A stretch of 35,695 nucleotides of DNA from assembly GCA_030645675.1 (NCBI GenBank), contig JAUSLQ010000211.1:1-35695 (forward strand). Reading direction: 5' to 3'. This DNA is from Actinomycetota bacterium (lineage in GTDB: Bacteria > Actinomycetota > Acidimicrobiia > Acidimicrobiales > Ilumatobacteraceae). Within the stretch, counting starts at the first letter, position 1, and the number at the start of each line of letters is the position of its first letter. Below are positions 8,789 to 16,424 of the stretch, one piece after another. Under the pieces are notes generated by a model. That model worked only from the letters and a program-made list of their open reading frames with translations, was not told the origin of the DNA and made no database searches. The position numbers and the translations under genes are program-made.

Positions 8789-8998
8789 TCAGCCCCCCGT
8801 ACCGTGATCGGTGTTCGACGAGTCGTCGCGGGTGGGCCGCACGCGGTCCATCACTTCCCGGCGGGCCTCGGGCGACAGCGCGTCGATGTGCTTGCGGAAG
8901 TTCACGACGCCGGGCTCCTGGTGTGGGCCACGCTTGGCCAGGAACACGACGACGACGATGGCGACAGCGACGATGGCAGCCAACACCCAGGGCATCAT
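8789..8998 (-). CDS. Small single-pass membrane protein between moaE and mreB
   Basis: 69 aa. Residues 4-21 form one hydrophobic helix (WVLAAIVAVAIVVVVFLA), followed by a basic turn and a charged cytoplasmic segment with VVNFRKHIDALSPEARREV. The ATG overlaps the moaE stop by 4 bp, and the stop is 3 bp before mreB, so it is almost certainly translated from the same mRNA. I do not recognise the family. Its position makes it a candidate membrane tether or partner for MreB, but this is inference from context only. Confidence 0.8.
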   Translation of the reverse strand: MMPWVLAAIVAVAIVVVVFLAKRGPHQEPGVVNFRKHIDALSPEARREVMDRVRPTRDDSSNTDHGTGG

Positions 8999-9504
8999 GA
9001 ACCGATCCTCTGCCCCGTGGACGGGACCTCGTGGGGGGCGACGGGTGCGTGGGCACCGGTGCCCCAATCGGCACCGCCGGCCCATGACTCGTGCTTCCAG
9101 ATCGGGGCGCTGGCCTTCAGCGCGTCGATCGCGAAGCGGCCGGCATCGAACGCTTCCGGACGGTGCGGTGCACCGACGGCCACCACGACCGAGCTCTCCA
9201 TCAGCTCCAGCCGGCCGGTGCGGTGCAGCAGGGCGACACGGCCCGTGTGCGGCCAGCGCCGGCGCAGCTCGGCCTCGATGGCCCGGAACGCGGGCTCCAC
9301 CTGCGACTCGTAGGCCTCGTACGTGAGATGGGTGACCTCGGTGCGCAGCGTGCCGTGTTCGTCGACCGCGTGGTCGCGCACCGTGCCGCTGAACAGCACC
9401 ACTGCGCCGCACTGCGGCTGCAGGCACCATTCGTAGACCACGCCAACGGGCAGCACTTGGTCGGTGATACCCAACCATGAGTCGCCATTTGCCGGAGGTT
9501 GCAC
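8995..9504 (-). CDS. moaE: Molybdopterin synthase large subunit
   Basis: About 169 aa. MoaE with MoaD converts cyclic pyranopterin monophosphate into molybdopterin for molybdenum cofactor. Motifs are CGAVVLFSGTVRDH, EVTHLTYEAYES, VALLHRTGRLELMESSVVVAVGAPHR, and FAIDALKASAPIWKHE, which carries the two catalytic lysines (equivalents of Lys119 and Lys126 in E. coli). The GTG start at 9504 is chosen because TACCAT lies 8 nt upstream; TTG at about 9465 is the alternative. The stop overlaps the downstream small gene. No moaD or other moa gene is nearby. Confidence 0.93.
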   Translation of the reverse strand: MQPPANGDSWLGITDQVLPVGVVYEWCLQPQCGAVVLFSGTVRDHAVDEHGTLRTEVTHLTYEAYESQVEPAFRAIEAELRRRWPHTGRVALLHRTGRLELMESSVVVAVGAPHRPEAFDAGRFAIDALKASAPIWKHESWAGGADWGTGAHAPVAPHEVPSTGQRIGS

Positions 9505-9512
9505 AACTGCGC

Positions 9513-9518
9513 ATGGTA
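9513..9518 (-). promoter_or_regulatory. -10 element, leaderless start
   Basis: TACCAT on the minus strand, 8 nt before the GTG at 9504. It would drive the moaE - small protein - mreB unit. Confidence 0.5.
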
Positions 9519-9594
9519 GCCGTGATCGCGGCCGCCGCCACCGGGCGGAGGGAGCACCCCCGCCGCGCGATGCCACTTGGCACGCGATCGTCAC

Positions 9595-9600
9595 TAACCT
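9595..9600 (+). promoter_or_regulatory. -10 element, leaderless start
   Basis: TAACCT, 9 nt before the GTG at 9610. With 9513-9518 it makes a divergent promoter pair in the 105-bp gap. Confidence 0.4.
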
Positions 9601-9609
9601 GACCGCTTC

Positions 9610-10788
9610 GTGAGCCCCGGTGACTGGAACGACGACGAGCACGACGGCCCTGCTCCGTTGCCGGCGCACGAGCGCACCTGGCGACACCCCAGCGAGATGG
9701 GTGAGGCCAACTGGCTGCGCAGCGAGCCGCCGCTGGCCATCGGCCGTGGCCTGAGCGCGGCCACCGGCGCCGTCGGCACTCTGCTGGCCCTTGCCGTGCT
9801 GTGGACCATGCTGCCCACCCAGGCCGGGCGCAGCGCGGTGGTCACCACTCGCTCCACCTCCACCCTGCGGCCCGAGACCAGCGCCGCCGCCCAGCTGACC
9901 ACCGCCGTCACCGACACCCAGCGGCCGCCGGCCTCGGCCACCGTGGGGGCCATACAGACCGCGGCCGACGACACCCGCCCTGCCTCCTCGGGCGGGCCGA
10001 CCACCGTGACCGCACCACGGCCGATGCCCACCTACCAGGTGCAGCACACGTCCACGCTCGACAACAGCGCCGTCGCCGTCGCCGTCAACGGCGGCGCGCT
10101 GATCATCACCACCGCCGGCGCCGTGGCCGCCGACCACTCGGTCGATCTGCTGCTGCCCAACGGCCAGCTCGACACCGCCCGCGTGCTGTTCGTCGACGAT
10201 CGCATCGGGCTGGCCGTGCTGGCCCCCGGCACCGGGAGCGCGGCGCTGTCGTTCACGGTGGCCACCACCATCGAGCCGGGCGACGAGCTGACGTTCTTCG
10301 GCGACGAGCAGACCACGTTCACCGTGCCGGCCGACGGCTCGATGCAGGCCGCATGGGCCGACGACCTGTCGATCCGCGAGGGCACGCCGGTGGTGAACCA
10401 GCGCGGCGAGCTGGTGGCACTGTGCTCGCACGACGCCGACGGCGCCGGGCGCCTGGTGCCCTTGGCCAACCTCGACGAGCTGCAGCAGGCGATCGCCGGC
10501 TACAACGGCACCGCCAAGGTGTGGCTGGGAATCGTGCTGAACGACGACCCGGCCGGCAAGCTGACCATCGGCGCCGTCGACCCTGCCGGCCCCGCCGCCG
10601 CTGCCGGGCTGACCGCCGGCGACGAGGTGACCGCGATCGACACCGTTGCCGTCGCCGACAGCACGGCGCTGGGCGAGGCACTGTCCGCGCACCTGCCCGG
10701 CGACGTGGTGCAGCTCGACATCCGTCACGCCGACGGCACGACGGCCACCGTGGCCGTCACACTCGCCGCACCGAAGACCAGCCTGTAG
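9610..10788 (+). CDS. HtrA/trypsin-like PDZ membrane protein without a catalytic triad (pseudoprotease)
   Basis: 392 aa. The cytoplasmic start has an ERTWRHPSE motif seen in other actinobacterial anchored proteases. A transmembrane helix spans about 48-68, a Thr/Ser/Pro linker 75-145, a trypsin-like fold 150-295 and a PDZ domain about 303-385 (WLGIVL, then GPAAAAGLTAGDEVTAID). Aligned by eye to HtrA, the His position is Gly170 (ITTAGAV where HtrA has TNNHVV), the Asp position is Gly200 (DRIGLAVL for RTDLAVL), and the Ser loop is REGTPVVN at 256-263 where NSGGPLVN is normal. All three catalytic residues are therefore missing, while the fold-defining residues and PDZ remain. A binding or scaffolding role outside the membrane is inferred. 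The alternative is a distant protease with relocated residues. Confidence 0.82.
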   Translation: MSPGDWNDDEHDGPAPLPAHERTWRHPSEMGEANWLRSEPPLAIGRGLSAATGAVGTLLALAVLWTMLPTQAGRSAVVTTRSTSTLRPETSAAAQLTTAVTDTQRPPASATVGAIQTAADDTRPASSGGPTTVTAPRPMPTYQVQHTSTLDNSAVAVAVNGGALIITTAGAVAADHSVDLLLPNGQLDTARVLFVDDRIGLAVLAPGTGSAALSFTVATTIEPGDELTFFGDEQTTFTVPADGSMQAAWADDLSIREGTPVVNQRGELVALCSHDADGAGRLVPLANLDELQQAIAGYNGTAKVWLGIVLNDDPAGKLTIGAVDPAGPAAAAGLTAGDEVTAIDTVAVADSTALGEALSAHLPGDVVQLDIRHADGTTATVAVTLAAPKTSL

Positions 10789-10796
10789 GCGGGCGT

Positions 10797-11774
10797 TCAG
10801 CGGCGGCGGGCGCGGGCACGCCGGACGGCGCGCACCACCAGAGCGGCCACGAGGGTCAGCACCACGCCCAGGCCACCGAGCGCGATCTCCTGGCGGCGCT
10901 TCGGCGACACCATCGTCCACCACTTCGCCTCGGTGCCCTCGACGTACGCCTGCTCGTTGGTGACGGTGGGCGCCCAGCCGGCGGCCTTCAGCCGGTCGTT
11001 CGCCACCAACCACGGCGAGCGGGTGTAGCTGCGCAGGCCGGGCGGGATAGGGCCGCGTTGGAACCGCCAGCGCAGGTTGGTGACCACCTCGTTGATGCGG
11101 TCGGGCAGCTTCAGGCGCGGCACGGCGCCGGCCAGCGCCCGCACCCGCTCGCCCGCCACCCAGCCGTCGGGGGCCACGTTGTACACGCCGTCGAGCCGCT
11201 GCTCCACCGCCAGCAGCACTGCGCTGGCCAGGTCGTCGAGGTGCAGGAACTGTGCCGGCGGGTCGGCCTCGCCCGCCCGCTGGCCCATGCCCGCAGCGAG
11301 CGCGCTGGCCAGCCGGCTGGTGCCGTCGGCGGCCATCGACACCGCAGGGCGCAGCACCGTGACGCTGCGGTCTGAACGGGCCAATCGCCACTCGTCGACC
11401 AGTTGTTCGGCCGCGCCCAGCTGACGGGCGAACGCGAACGCAACGTCGGGCCGCAGCAGCGCGTCTTCGGTCAGCGGCACGGGGTTGTTGGCCCACGCCC
11501 CGTACACCATCGCCGACGACACCAGCACGACATGCGTCGCGCGCTGGCACTCGGCCAGAGCCGCACCCAGCCCGGTGAGCGCGCTCTCCCTGCGGATGGC
11601 GCGGGCGTCGGCGTCGGCCGCGGCCAGCCACACCAGCACGTCGCAGTCGGCCGGTCGGCCCGCATCGGTGTGGGCGCTGGTGGCCAGCAGGCGCAACACG
11701 CGAGCGCCCAAGCCACCGGTGCCGTCGCTGACCCACACAGGCGTGGTGGCGAGAGCGGTGGCTGCGCGGTCCAT
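10797..11774 (-). CDS. NAD-dependent epimerase/dehydratase-like (extended SDR) with C-terminal membrane helix
   Basis: 325 aa. An N-terminal Rossmann GTGGLG motif (about 18-23), a VLVSSAMVYGA strand-and-Tyr segment, and LRPAVSM and FLHLDDLASAVLLA match atypical extended SDRs that bind NAD(P)(H). The usual GATGFIG start is altered to DGTGGLG and the YxxxK pair is not clear (the Tyr of AMVYG is followed later by FARQLGAAE), so catalysis is doubtful. Residues about 295-317 form a membrane helix, followed by an Arg-rich tail (RRARARRR). It converges on the pseudoprotease gene with only 8 bp between stops. The function is unknown. Confidence 0.82.
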   Translation of the reverse strand: MDRAATALATTPVWVSDGTGGLGARVLRLLATSAHTDAGRPADCDVLVWLAAADADARAIRRESALTGLGAALAECQRATHVVLVSSAMVYGAWANNPVPLTEDALLRPDVAFAFARQLGAAEQLVDEWRLARSDRSVTVLRPAVSMAADGTSRLASALAAGMGQRAGEADPPAQFLHLDDLASAVLLAVEQRLDGVYNVAPDGWVAGERVRALAGAVPRLKLPDRINEVVTNLRWRFQRGPIPPGLRSYTRSPWLVANDRLKAAGWAPTVTNEQAYVEGTEAKWWTMVSPKRRQEIALGGLGVVLTLVAALVVRAVRRARARRR

Positions 11775-11781
11775 CGCGACG

Positions 11782-11787
11782 ACGCTA
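11782..11787 (-). promoter_or_regulatory. -10 element, leaderless start
   Basis: TAGCGT on the minus strand, 7 nt before the ATG at 11774; divergent from 11814-11819. Confidence 0.55.
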
Positions 11788-11813
11788 CCGGTTCGACCAC
11801 GGCGCGAAAGCCG

Positions 11814-11819
11814 TAGGCT
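11814..11819 (+). promoter_or_regulatory. -10 element, leaderless start
   Basis: TAGGCT, 6 nt before the ATG at 11826, with a weak -35-like TTCGAC at 11792-11797 (16-bp spacer). Confidence 0.55.
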
Positions 11820-11825
11820 GCGCGC

Positions 11826-13028
11826 ATGGCAGACGATTCCAATCCGCCGGATCGCGGCGACGAAGGGTTCGGCGACAACCCGTTCGCCAACCTGCCGCTG
11901 TTCGGCGACCTGGCCAAGGCGATGTCGGGCCAGGGCCCGCTGAACTGGGACGCTGCCCGACAGTTCGCCGCGCTGTCCAGCAACAGCGGCAACGGCGAGC
12001 CCAACGTCGACCCGTTGGTGCGCGTGGCATTGGCCGATCTGGCCCGCATCGTGGAGATGCACGTGCGCGACCTCACCGGCCTCGACACCCAGTTCCCCGA
12101 GATCACTCCCGTCACCAAGGGCGTGTGGGCGCAGCGCACGCTGGAGGCCTACCGCCCGCTGTTCACCGAGCTGGCCACCTCGCTGGGCCGCCGTCCGGCC
12201 GCCGGCGAGGTCGAGTCACTTGGCGACAGCGATCCGATGATGGCGATGATGGCCAACCTCAGCCAGATGATGGCTCCGGCGATGATGGGCATGGCCGTCG
12301 GCTCGATGGTGGGGCGAATGGCCGGCCGCACGTTCGGCCAGTACGACCTGCCCATCCCGCGCAGCGATCACGCGCTGCTGGTGGTGCCTGCCACCATCGA
12401 CCAGTTCGCCAACGAGTGGAGCCTGCCGGTCGACGAGATGCGGCTGTGGGTGCTGGCGCAGGAGATGGCCGGCCACACCCTGTTCACCATCGCGTCCCTG
12501 CGCGAGCAGTTCACCGCGATGGTGCGCCACCACGTGGGCGCCTTCCGGCCCGACCCATCGGCCGTGGCCGAGAAGCTGGCCTCGCTCGAGATGGGCGACG
12601 CCGCCGACCCGATGCAGGCCATGCAGCGCCTGCTGGGCGACCCGGCCCTGCTGCTGGGTGCGGTGCAGTCACCCGAGCAGGCGGCACTGGCGCCACAGCT
12701 CGATGCAGCGGTCGCCGCAGTGGTGGGTTCGGTCGACTACCTGGTCGACGCCGTGGCCGCACGGGTGATCGGCGGTGACGCGCTGCGCATCGCCGAAGCC
12801 GTGCGCCGCCGTCGGCTGGAGACCTCGCCCGACGACATGTTCGTCGAGCGCCTCCTGGGCCTGCAGCTGACGCAGGAGCAGGTGCAGCGCGGCAAGGTGT
12901 TCACGGCCGGCGTGGTCGACCGCGTGGGCGAAGGCCGGCTCACCGAGCTGTTCGCCAAGCCGAACCCGCTGCCCACGCCCGCCGAGATCGACGCCCCCGG
13001 CCTCTGGATCGCCCGCCTCGAGCTGTAG
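11826..13028 (+). CDS. Zincin_2 (DUF2342)-like protein with altered zinc motif
   Basis: 400 aa. The overall pattern matches the actinobacterial Zincin_2 / DUF2342 family: an N-terminal disordered stretch, PLVRVALADLARIVEMHV, a Gly/Met-rich helix (MMAPAMMGMAVGSMVGRMAGRTFGQ), YDLPIP, and LPVDEMRLWVL leading to the zinc-site helix. In the family that helix carries HExxH; here it is AQEMAGHTLF (211-220). Gln212 and Gly216 replace the two zinc histidines, and only Glu213 and a shifted His217 remain. It is therefore probably not an active metalloprotease. The long Met-rich helix may bind membrane or partner. The family assignment is from memory of its hallmarks. Confidence 0.8.
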   Translation: MADDSNPPDRGDEGFGDNPFANLPLFGDLAKAMSGQGPLNWDAARQFAALSSNSGNGEPNVDPLVRVALADLARIVEMHVRDLTGLDTQFPEITPVTKGVWAQRTLEAYRPLFTELATSLGRRPAAGEVESLGDSDPMMAMMANLSQMMAPAMMGMAVGSMVGRMAGRTFGQYDLPIPRSDHALLVVPATIDQFANEWSLPVDEMRLWVLAQEMAGHTLFTIASLREQFTAMVRHHVGAFRPDPSAVAEKLASLEMGDAADPMQAMQRLLGDPALLLGAVQSPEQAALAPQLDAAVAAVVGSVDYLVDAVAARVIGGDALRIAEAVRRRRLETSPDDMFVERLLGLQLTQEQVQRGKVFTAGVVDRVGEGRLTELFAKPNPLPTPAEIDAPGLWIARLEL

Positions 13029-13045
13029 TTCTGCCGGCATCCCTC

Positions 13046-13094
13046 CGTGTGTGGACACTTCTGCGCGCTCCCCGCGCAGAAGTGTCCACACGCG
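13046..13094. repeat. Long extragenic palindrome / bidirectional terminator
   Basis: A 22-nt left arm (13046-13067) and 22-nt right arm (13073-13094) pair with one G-T wobble around the loop CTCCC. It lies between convergent genes and may end both. Its core TGGACACTTCTGCGCG is shared with the repeats at 27713 and 27775, so it belongs to a repeat family. The rest of the 13029-13140 gap holds no gene. Confidence 0.85.
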
Positions 13095-13140
13095 GGTGGC
13101 GAGCGAGGAAGCGGGCCGCATTGTGGGTACTCCATTGACA

Positions 13141-14514
13141 TCACGCACTCGCTGGCGGCGGGGCCGACGGCAGCGTCAGCGCCACCGACAGCCCGCCCCC
13201 GTCGGTGTCGGTGAATGTCAGCCGGCCGTGCGACGAGCGGGCGAGGGCGTCGGCGATGGCCAAACCCAGGCCGGTTCCCGGCGTCGATGCGTCGCCCCGC
13301 CAGAAGCGCCGGAGCGCACGCTCCTTGTCGTGATCGGACAGCCCCGGCCCGTGATCGACGATCACCAAGCGGCACTCGTCGCCATCGCGGTCGACGCTGA
13401 TCTCGATCGCACCGCCCGGCGGCGAGACCGCCAATGCGTTGTCGAGCACGTTGTCGAGGATCTGCTCGATGGCGCCCGGTACTGCGCTGGCCCAAGCCGG
13501 CCGCCCCGCCCCGTGCAGCACCAGCGACACTTCGCGCGTCTCCGCCATGGCGCCCCAGGTGTCGACGCGATCGGTGGTGATGCCGGCGACATCGTGCGCC
13601 ACGGATGGCGCGGCGCGGTCGGCGCGGGCCAGCTGCAGCAGATCGGCGACAAGGGCCGACAGCCGATCGATCTCGTCGATCGCCGCCTCCACCTCGACCC
13701 CATCGACGTCCGTCGAACGCGACTGCATGTTCTCCAACCGCAGCCGCAGGCCGGTCAGCGGGGTGCGCAGCTGGTGCGACGCATCGGCCACGAACGCACG
13801 CTGCTCGTCGAGCATCTCCGCCAGCCGCTCAGCCATCGTGGCCATCGTGCGCCCCAGTTGCTGCAGTTCGGGCGGCCCGTCGTCGACCGCTTCGCCCACC
13901 CGCAGATCACCGTCGGAGAAGCGGAGCGCCGCCTCGTTCAGGCGCCGCACCGGGCGGGTGACGGACCGGGCGAGCAACCAGCCGACCAGCCCCATCAGCA
14001 GCAGGACCACGACCGCCACTGCGGCCAGACCCAACCACAACCGGCGCACCTGGGCGTCGACATGGTCGGTGTCGAGCGTCAGCCGCACAGCACCGTGCAC
14101 GATGCCACCTGATGCGACGGGGAGCGCGACGTAGAGGAGGTCGGTGTCGAGCGTGGCCGAGGGGCGGCGACCCACGGCCCTCGTGCCACTGAGCGCGGTA
14201 GCGATCTCCGGGCGAGTGGAGAAGTCGCGTTGCGTCGCTTCCCCGGTGTCGATCAACGAGATGCCACGCGCATCCACCACCACCACGCGAGCACCGGTGC
14301 GCTCCGTGTAGATCTGTGCAGACTGGGCATCCAGCGTGCGACCAGCCTCCAGGTCGTCCTCGTAGATCGACGCGATCACCGATGCATCGCGCTCCACCGC
14401 AGCCGTCAACCGCTCGATCTCGCGCTGGGAGTAGAACAGGCCTAGCGGGATCTCGAGGATCAGCAGCACCACGACCGTCACGGCCAGGTAGCTCACCAGG
14501 AGTCGACGGGTCAT
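13141..14514 (-). CDS. Sensor histidine kinase (OmpR-type partner)
   Basis: 457 aa. It has two membrane helices (about 5-26 and 156-178) around an extracytoplasmic sensor of about 130 residues, then a HAMP domain (RSVTRPVRRLNEAALRFSDGD), HisKA with the phospho-accepting His in FVADASHQLRTPLTGLR, and a HATPase_c domain with N box DNVLDNALAVS, G1 box IVDHGPGLSD and G2 GTGLGLAIADALA. Its ATG overlaps the response-regulator stop by 4 bp. It phosphorylates the adjacent regulator. The signal is unknown; its divergent neighbours suggest a redox or envelope cue (inference). Confidence 0.95.
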   Translation of the reverse strand: MTRRLLVSYLAVTVVVLLILEIPLGLFYSQREIERLTAAVERDASVIASIYEDDLEAGRTLDAQSAQIYTERTGARVVVVDARGISLIDTGEATQRDFSTRPEIATALSGTRAVGRRPSATLDTDLLYVALPVASGGIVHGAVRLTLDTDHVDAQVRRLWLGLAAVAVVVLLLMGLVGWLLARSVTRPVRRLNEAALRFSDGDLRVGEAVDDGPPELQQLGRTMATMAERLAEMLDEQRAFVADASHQLRTPLTGLRLRLENMQSRSTDVDGVEVEAAIDEIDRLSALVADLLQLARADRAAPSVAHDVAGITTDRVDTWGAMAETREVSLVLHGAGRPAWASAVPGAIEQILDNVLDNALAVSPPGGAIEISVDRDGDECRLVIVDHGPGLSDHDKERALRRFWRGDASTPGTGLGLAIADALARSSHGRLTFTDTDGGGLSVALTLPSAPPPASA

Positions 14515-15188
14515 TGCTCCACTGCCGACAGGTCGACGATGCGGTAGCCCACGGAGCGGACGGTTTCGATCAGCTCCGGGCGCAGCTTCTTGCGCAGCGA
14601 TGCCACGTGCACATCGAGCGTCTTGGTGGAGCCCCACCAGTGTTCGTCCCACACCTCGCGGATCAGCTCGTCGCGCCCGCGAACTGCACCGGGGTCGGCG
14701 GCGAGGAACAGCAACAGGTCGTACTCCTTGGGTGTGAGCGCGATGGCAGCGCCGTCGAGGGTGACCGCACGGGTGCGCGGATCGATGCACAGCGGCCCCA
14801 CCACGACCTCGCCCACCACGGCTGCCCCGGGTGCGGCGCCGGCCGTGCGACGCAGCACCGCCCGGATGCGGGCCACCAGCTCGCGCAGGCCGAACGGCTT
14901 CACCACATAGTCGTCGGCACCCAACTCCAGCAGCACCACCCGGTCGATCTCCTCGCCGCGGGCGGTGACCACGATGATCGGCACTGCGCTGCGCGCCCGC
15001 ATCCGCTGGCACACGACGTTGCCCTCCAGGTCGGGCAACCCGAGGTCGAGCAACACGATGTCGACGGGCTGCGCAGCGAGGGCGGCCGCCCCGGTCGGTG
15101 CGACCTCCACCTCGAAACCCTCCCGCCGCAGCCCTTCGGCCAACGGCACGGAGATGGATGGGTCGTCCTCGACCACCAGGATCCTCAT
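14511..15188 (-). CDS. OmpR/PhoB-type response regulator
   Basis: 225 aa. The receiver domain (1-115) has the acidic pair in ILVVEDDPS, the phospho-acceptor Asp in IVLLDLGLPD, the switch Thr in IIVVTARGEE and Lys in YVVKPFGLREL. The winged-helix DNA-binding domain (about 128-220) ends with KTLDVHVASLRKKL and ETVRSVGYRI, typical of OmpR/PhoB factors. It probably controls the divergent genes 15293-17897 and its own operon; this is context inference. The start is MRILVVEDD; an upstream in-frame ATG is less likely. Confidence 0.96.
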   Translation of the reverse strand: MRILVVEDDPSISVPLAEGLRREGFEVEVAPTGAAALAAQPVDIVLLDLGLPDLEGNVVCQRMRARSAVPIIVVTARGEEIDRVVLLELGADDYVVKPFGLRELVARIRAVLRRTAGAAPGAAVVGEVVVGPLCIDPRTRAVTLDGAAIALTPKEYDLLLFLAADPGAVRGRDELIREVWDEHWWGSTKTLDVHVASLRKKLRPELIETVRSVGYRIVDLSAVEQ

Positions 15189-15279
15189 GGACTGCAGCCT
15201 CGCACCACCAGCCACCACGCCGGAACCTCCTTTACCGAACCTTTGCCTTGGCCTGGCCGCCCGCTCGCGCGCCGATCCG

Positions 15280-15285
15280 TACCGT
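15280..15285 (+). promoter_or_regulatory. -10 element, leaderless start
   Basis: TACCGT, 7 nt before the ATG at 15293, in the 104-bp gap divergent from the response-regulator gene. Confidence 0.5.
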
Positions 15286-15292
15286 CAGGGGC

Positions 15293-15847
15293 ATGACATC
15301 ACCACAGCACACCGGATGGTTCTCGGGCCGCACACGCCTGATCACGGTCATCTCCATCATCGCCGTCGGCATCGCCGGGGCGACGGCCGTCAGTGCGAAC
15401 GTCGGCATTCTCAACAGCTCGGCCGACAGCAGCGTCGGCAACGTCTCGGCCTCCGATCTCACCGCCGACACACAGGTCGTCGACGTGTACCTCGACCAGC
15501 TGACGACCACCACGGTCATCGCCTCACCGGCCACCGGAGTGCAGGAGTTCGCCGTCGACGTGGCCGGCACCGTGGCGGTCGCCGCCACCGACACCGGCAT
15601 CCGCCTCGACAGCGCAACCCCGGCCGCCGGCTGGACATGGAGCCTCGCGCAGACCAGCTCCACCGAGCTGATGGTGACGTTCACCGACGGCACCCGCACG
15701 TTCGAGTTCATCGCCACCCTGAACGCCGACGGCACCATCGCCGCCAGTGTCAACGAGCCGATCATCACCCCCGCCGCTCCCGCCACCGGCGGCGGCTACG
15801 AGGGCGACGATGGCGATGAGCACGAAGGCGGCGACGACGACGACTGA
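15293..15847 (+). CDS. Exported protein with Asp/Glu-rich tail, unknown function
   Basis: 184 aa. The N-terminus is a signal or anchor: RTRLITVISIIAVGIAGATAVSAN (signal-peptidase-like AVSAN). The middle is a beta-rich, Thr/Ala-rich domain (WTWSLAQTSSTELMVTFTDG, FEFIATLNADG) and the last 20 residues are Gly/Asp/Glu-rich (GYEGDDGDEHEGGDDDD), possibly calcium- or metal-binding. I do not recognise a family. It is first in a run ending with apbE and a haem membrane protein. No flavinylation motif (S/T-G-A-T) is visible, so it is not an obvious ApbE substrate. Confidence 0.78.
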   Translation: MTSPQHTGWFSGRTRLITVISIIAVGIAGATAVSANVGILNSSADSSVGNVSASDLTADTQVVDVYLDQLTTTTVIASPATGVQEFAVDVAGTVAVAATDTGIRLDSATPAAGWTWSLAQTSSTELMVTFTDGTRTFEFIATLNADGTIAASVNEPIITPAAPATGGGYEGDDGDEHEGGDDDD

Positions 15848-15938
15848 TCCGTCGACGCACCCACACCGCTCACCCCTGATTCGCACACCCCTGATCGCAC
15901 CCCCTCTCGCACCGCCTCTCGCACAAGGACCCACGCAA

Positions 15939-16424
15939 ATGAACGTCATGACCTCCGACGCCGCCGCCCGCCCCAGATCCGCCGACGGCGCTGACGCCGC
16001 CGCCGTCGCCGCAGCCCGGCTCGCCAAGGTGGCCGAGCTGCAGCGCCGGCGGGCGAGTGCAGCCGGCCCCGCAGCCTCGGCACCCTCAGCTCACCGGGCA
16101 CCCGCCCGCAAGAGCCCGGCCCTGGGTTCGAAGATCGCCGCCACCGCGATCGGTGTCTCCACCATGCTCGGCTTGGTCGCGGCGATGGGCATGGCCGCAC
16201 AGAAGGACTCGGTCACCACCGTGCCGGTGCCCGCCGCGCCGGCACAGATCGTCGTGATGATCCACCCGGGCAGTGCGAACGGCAGTGCGAACAGCACCGC
16301 CGCGGCTGCACCGGGTGTGGTCCAGGCCACCCCGTCGCAACCGATCGTCCTCAGCGCCCAGCCGGTCATCCAGCAGGCGCCCGCATCCCAGGCACCGGCG
16401 GCGAAGACCAGTGGAAGCCGTTGA
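15939..16424 (+). CDS. Single-pass membrane protein of the apbE cluster, unknown function
   Basis: 161 aa. A charged Ala/Arg-rich cytoplasmic segment (1-60) precedes a transmembrane helix (about 66-86, ATAIGVSTMLGLVAAMGMAA), then a Ser/Ala/Pro-rich exported segment. An AAGGAC lies before the ATG. It overlaps the next gene (apbE) by 14 bp, so the two are co-translated. Proteins of this kind sit beside ferric-reductase and ApbE genes in actinobacteria, but a role is not established here. Confidence 0.7.
   Translation: MNVMTSDAAARPRSADGADAAAVAAARLAKVAELQRRRASAAGPAASAPSAHRAPARKSPALGSKIAATAIGVSTMLGLVAAMGMAAQKDSVTTVPVPAAPAQIVVMIHPGSANGSANSTAAAAPGVVQATPSQPIVLSAQPVIQQAPASQAPAAKTSGSR

Noticed and set aside
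8995-11736. A very long open frame (over 900 codons) on the minus strand across the moaE, PDZ and SDR region
   Set aside because: Only its moaE end has family resemblance; the rest is Arg/Gly-rich shadow of the real genes on the other frames, common at this GC content.
13141-15012. Histidine kinase frame extended upstream into the response-regulator gene
   Set aside because: Antiparallel overlap is not needed: the ATG at 14514 overlaps the regulator stop by 4 bp, the usual arrangement, and the extension is low-complexity.
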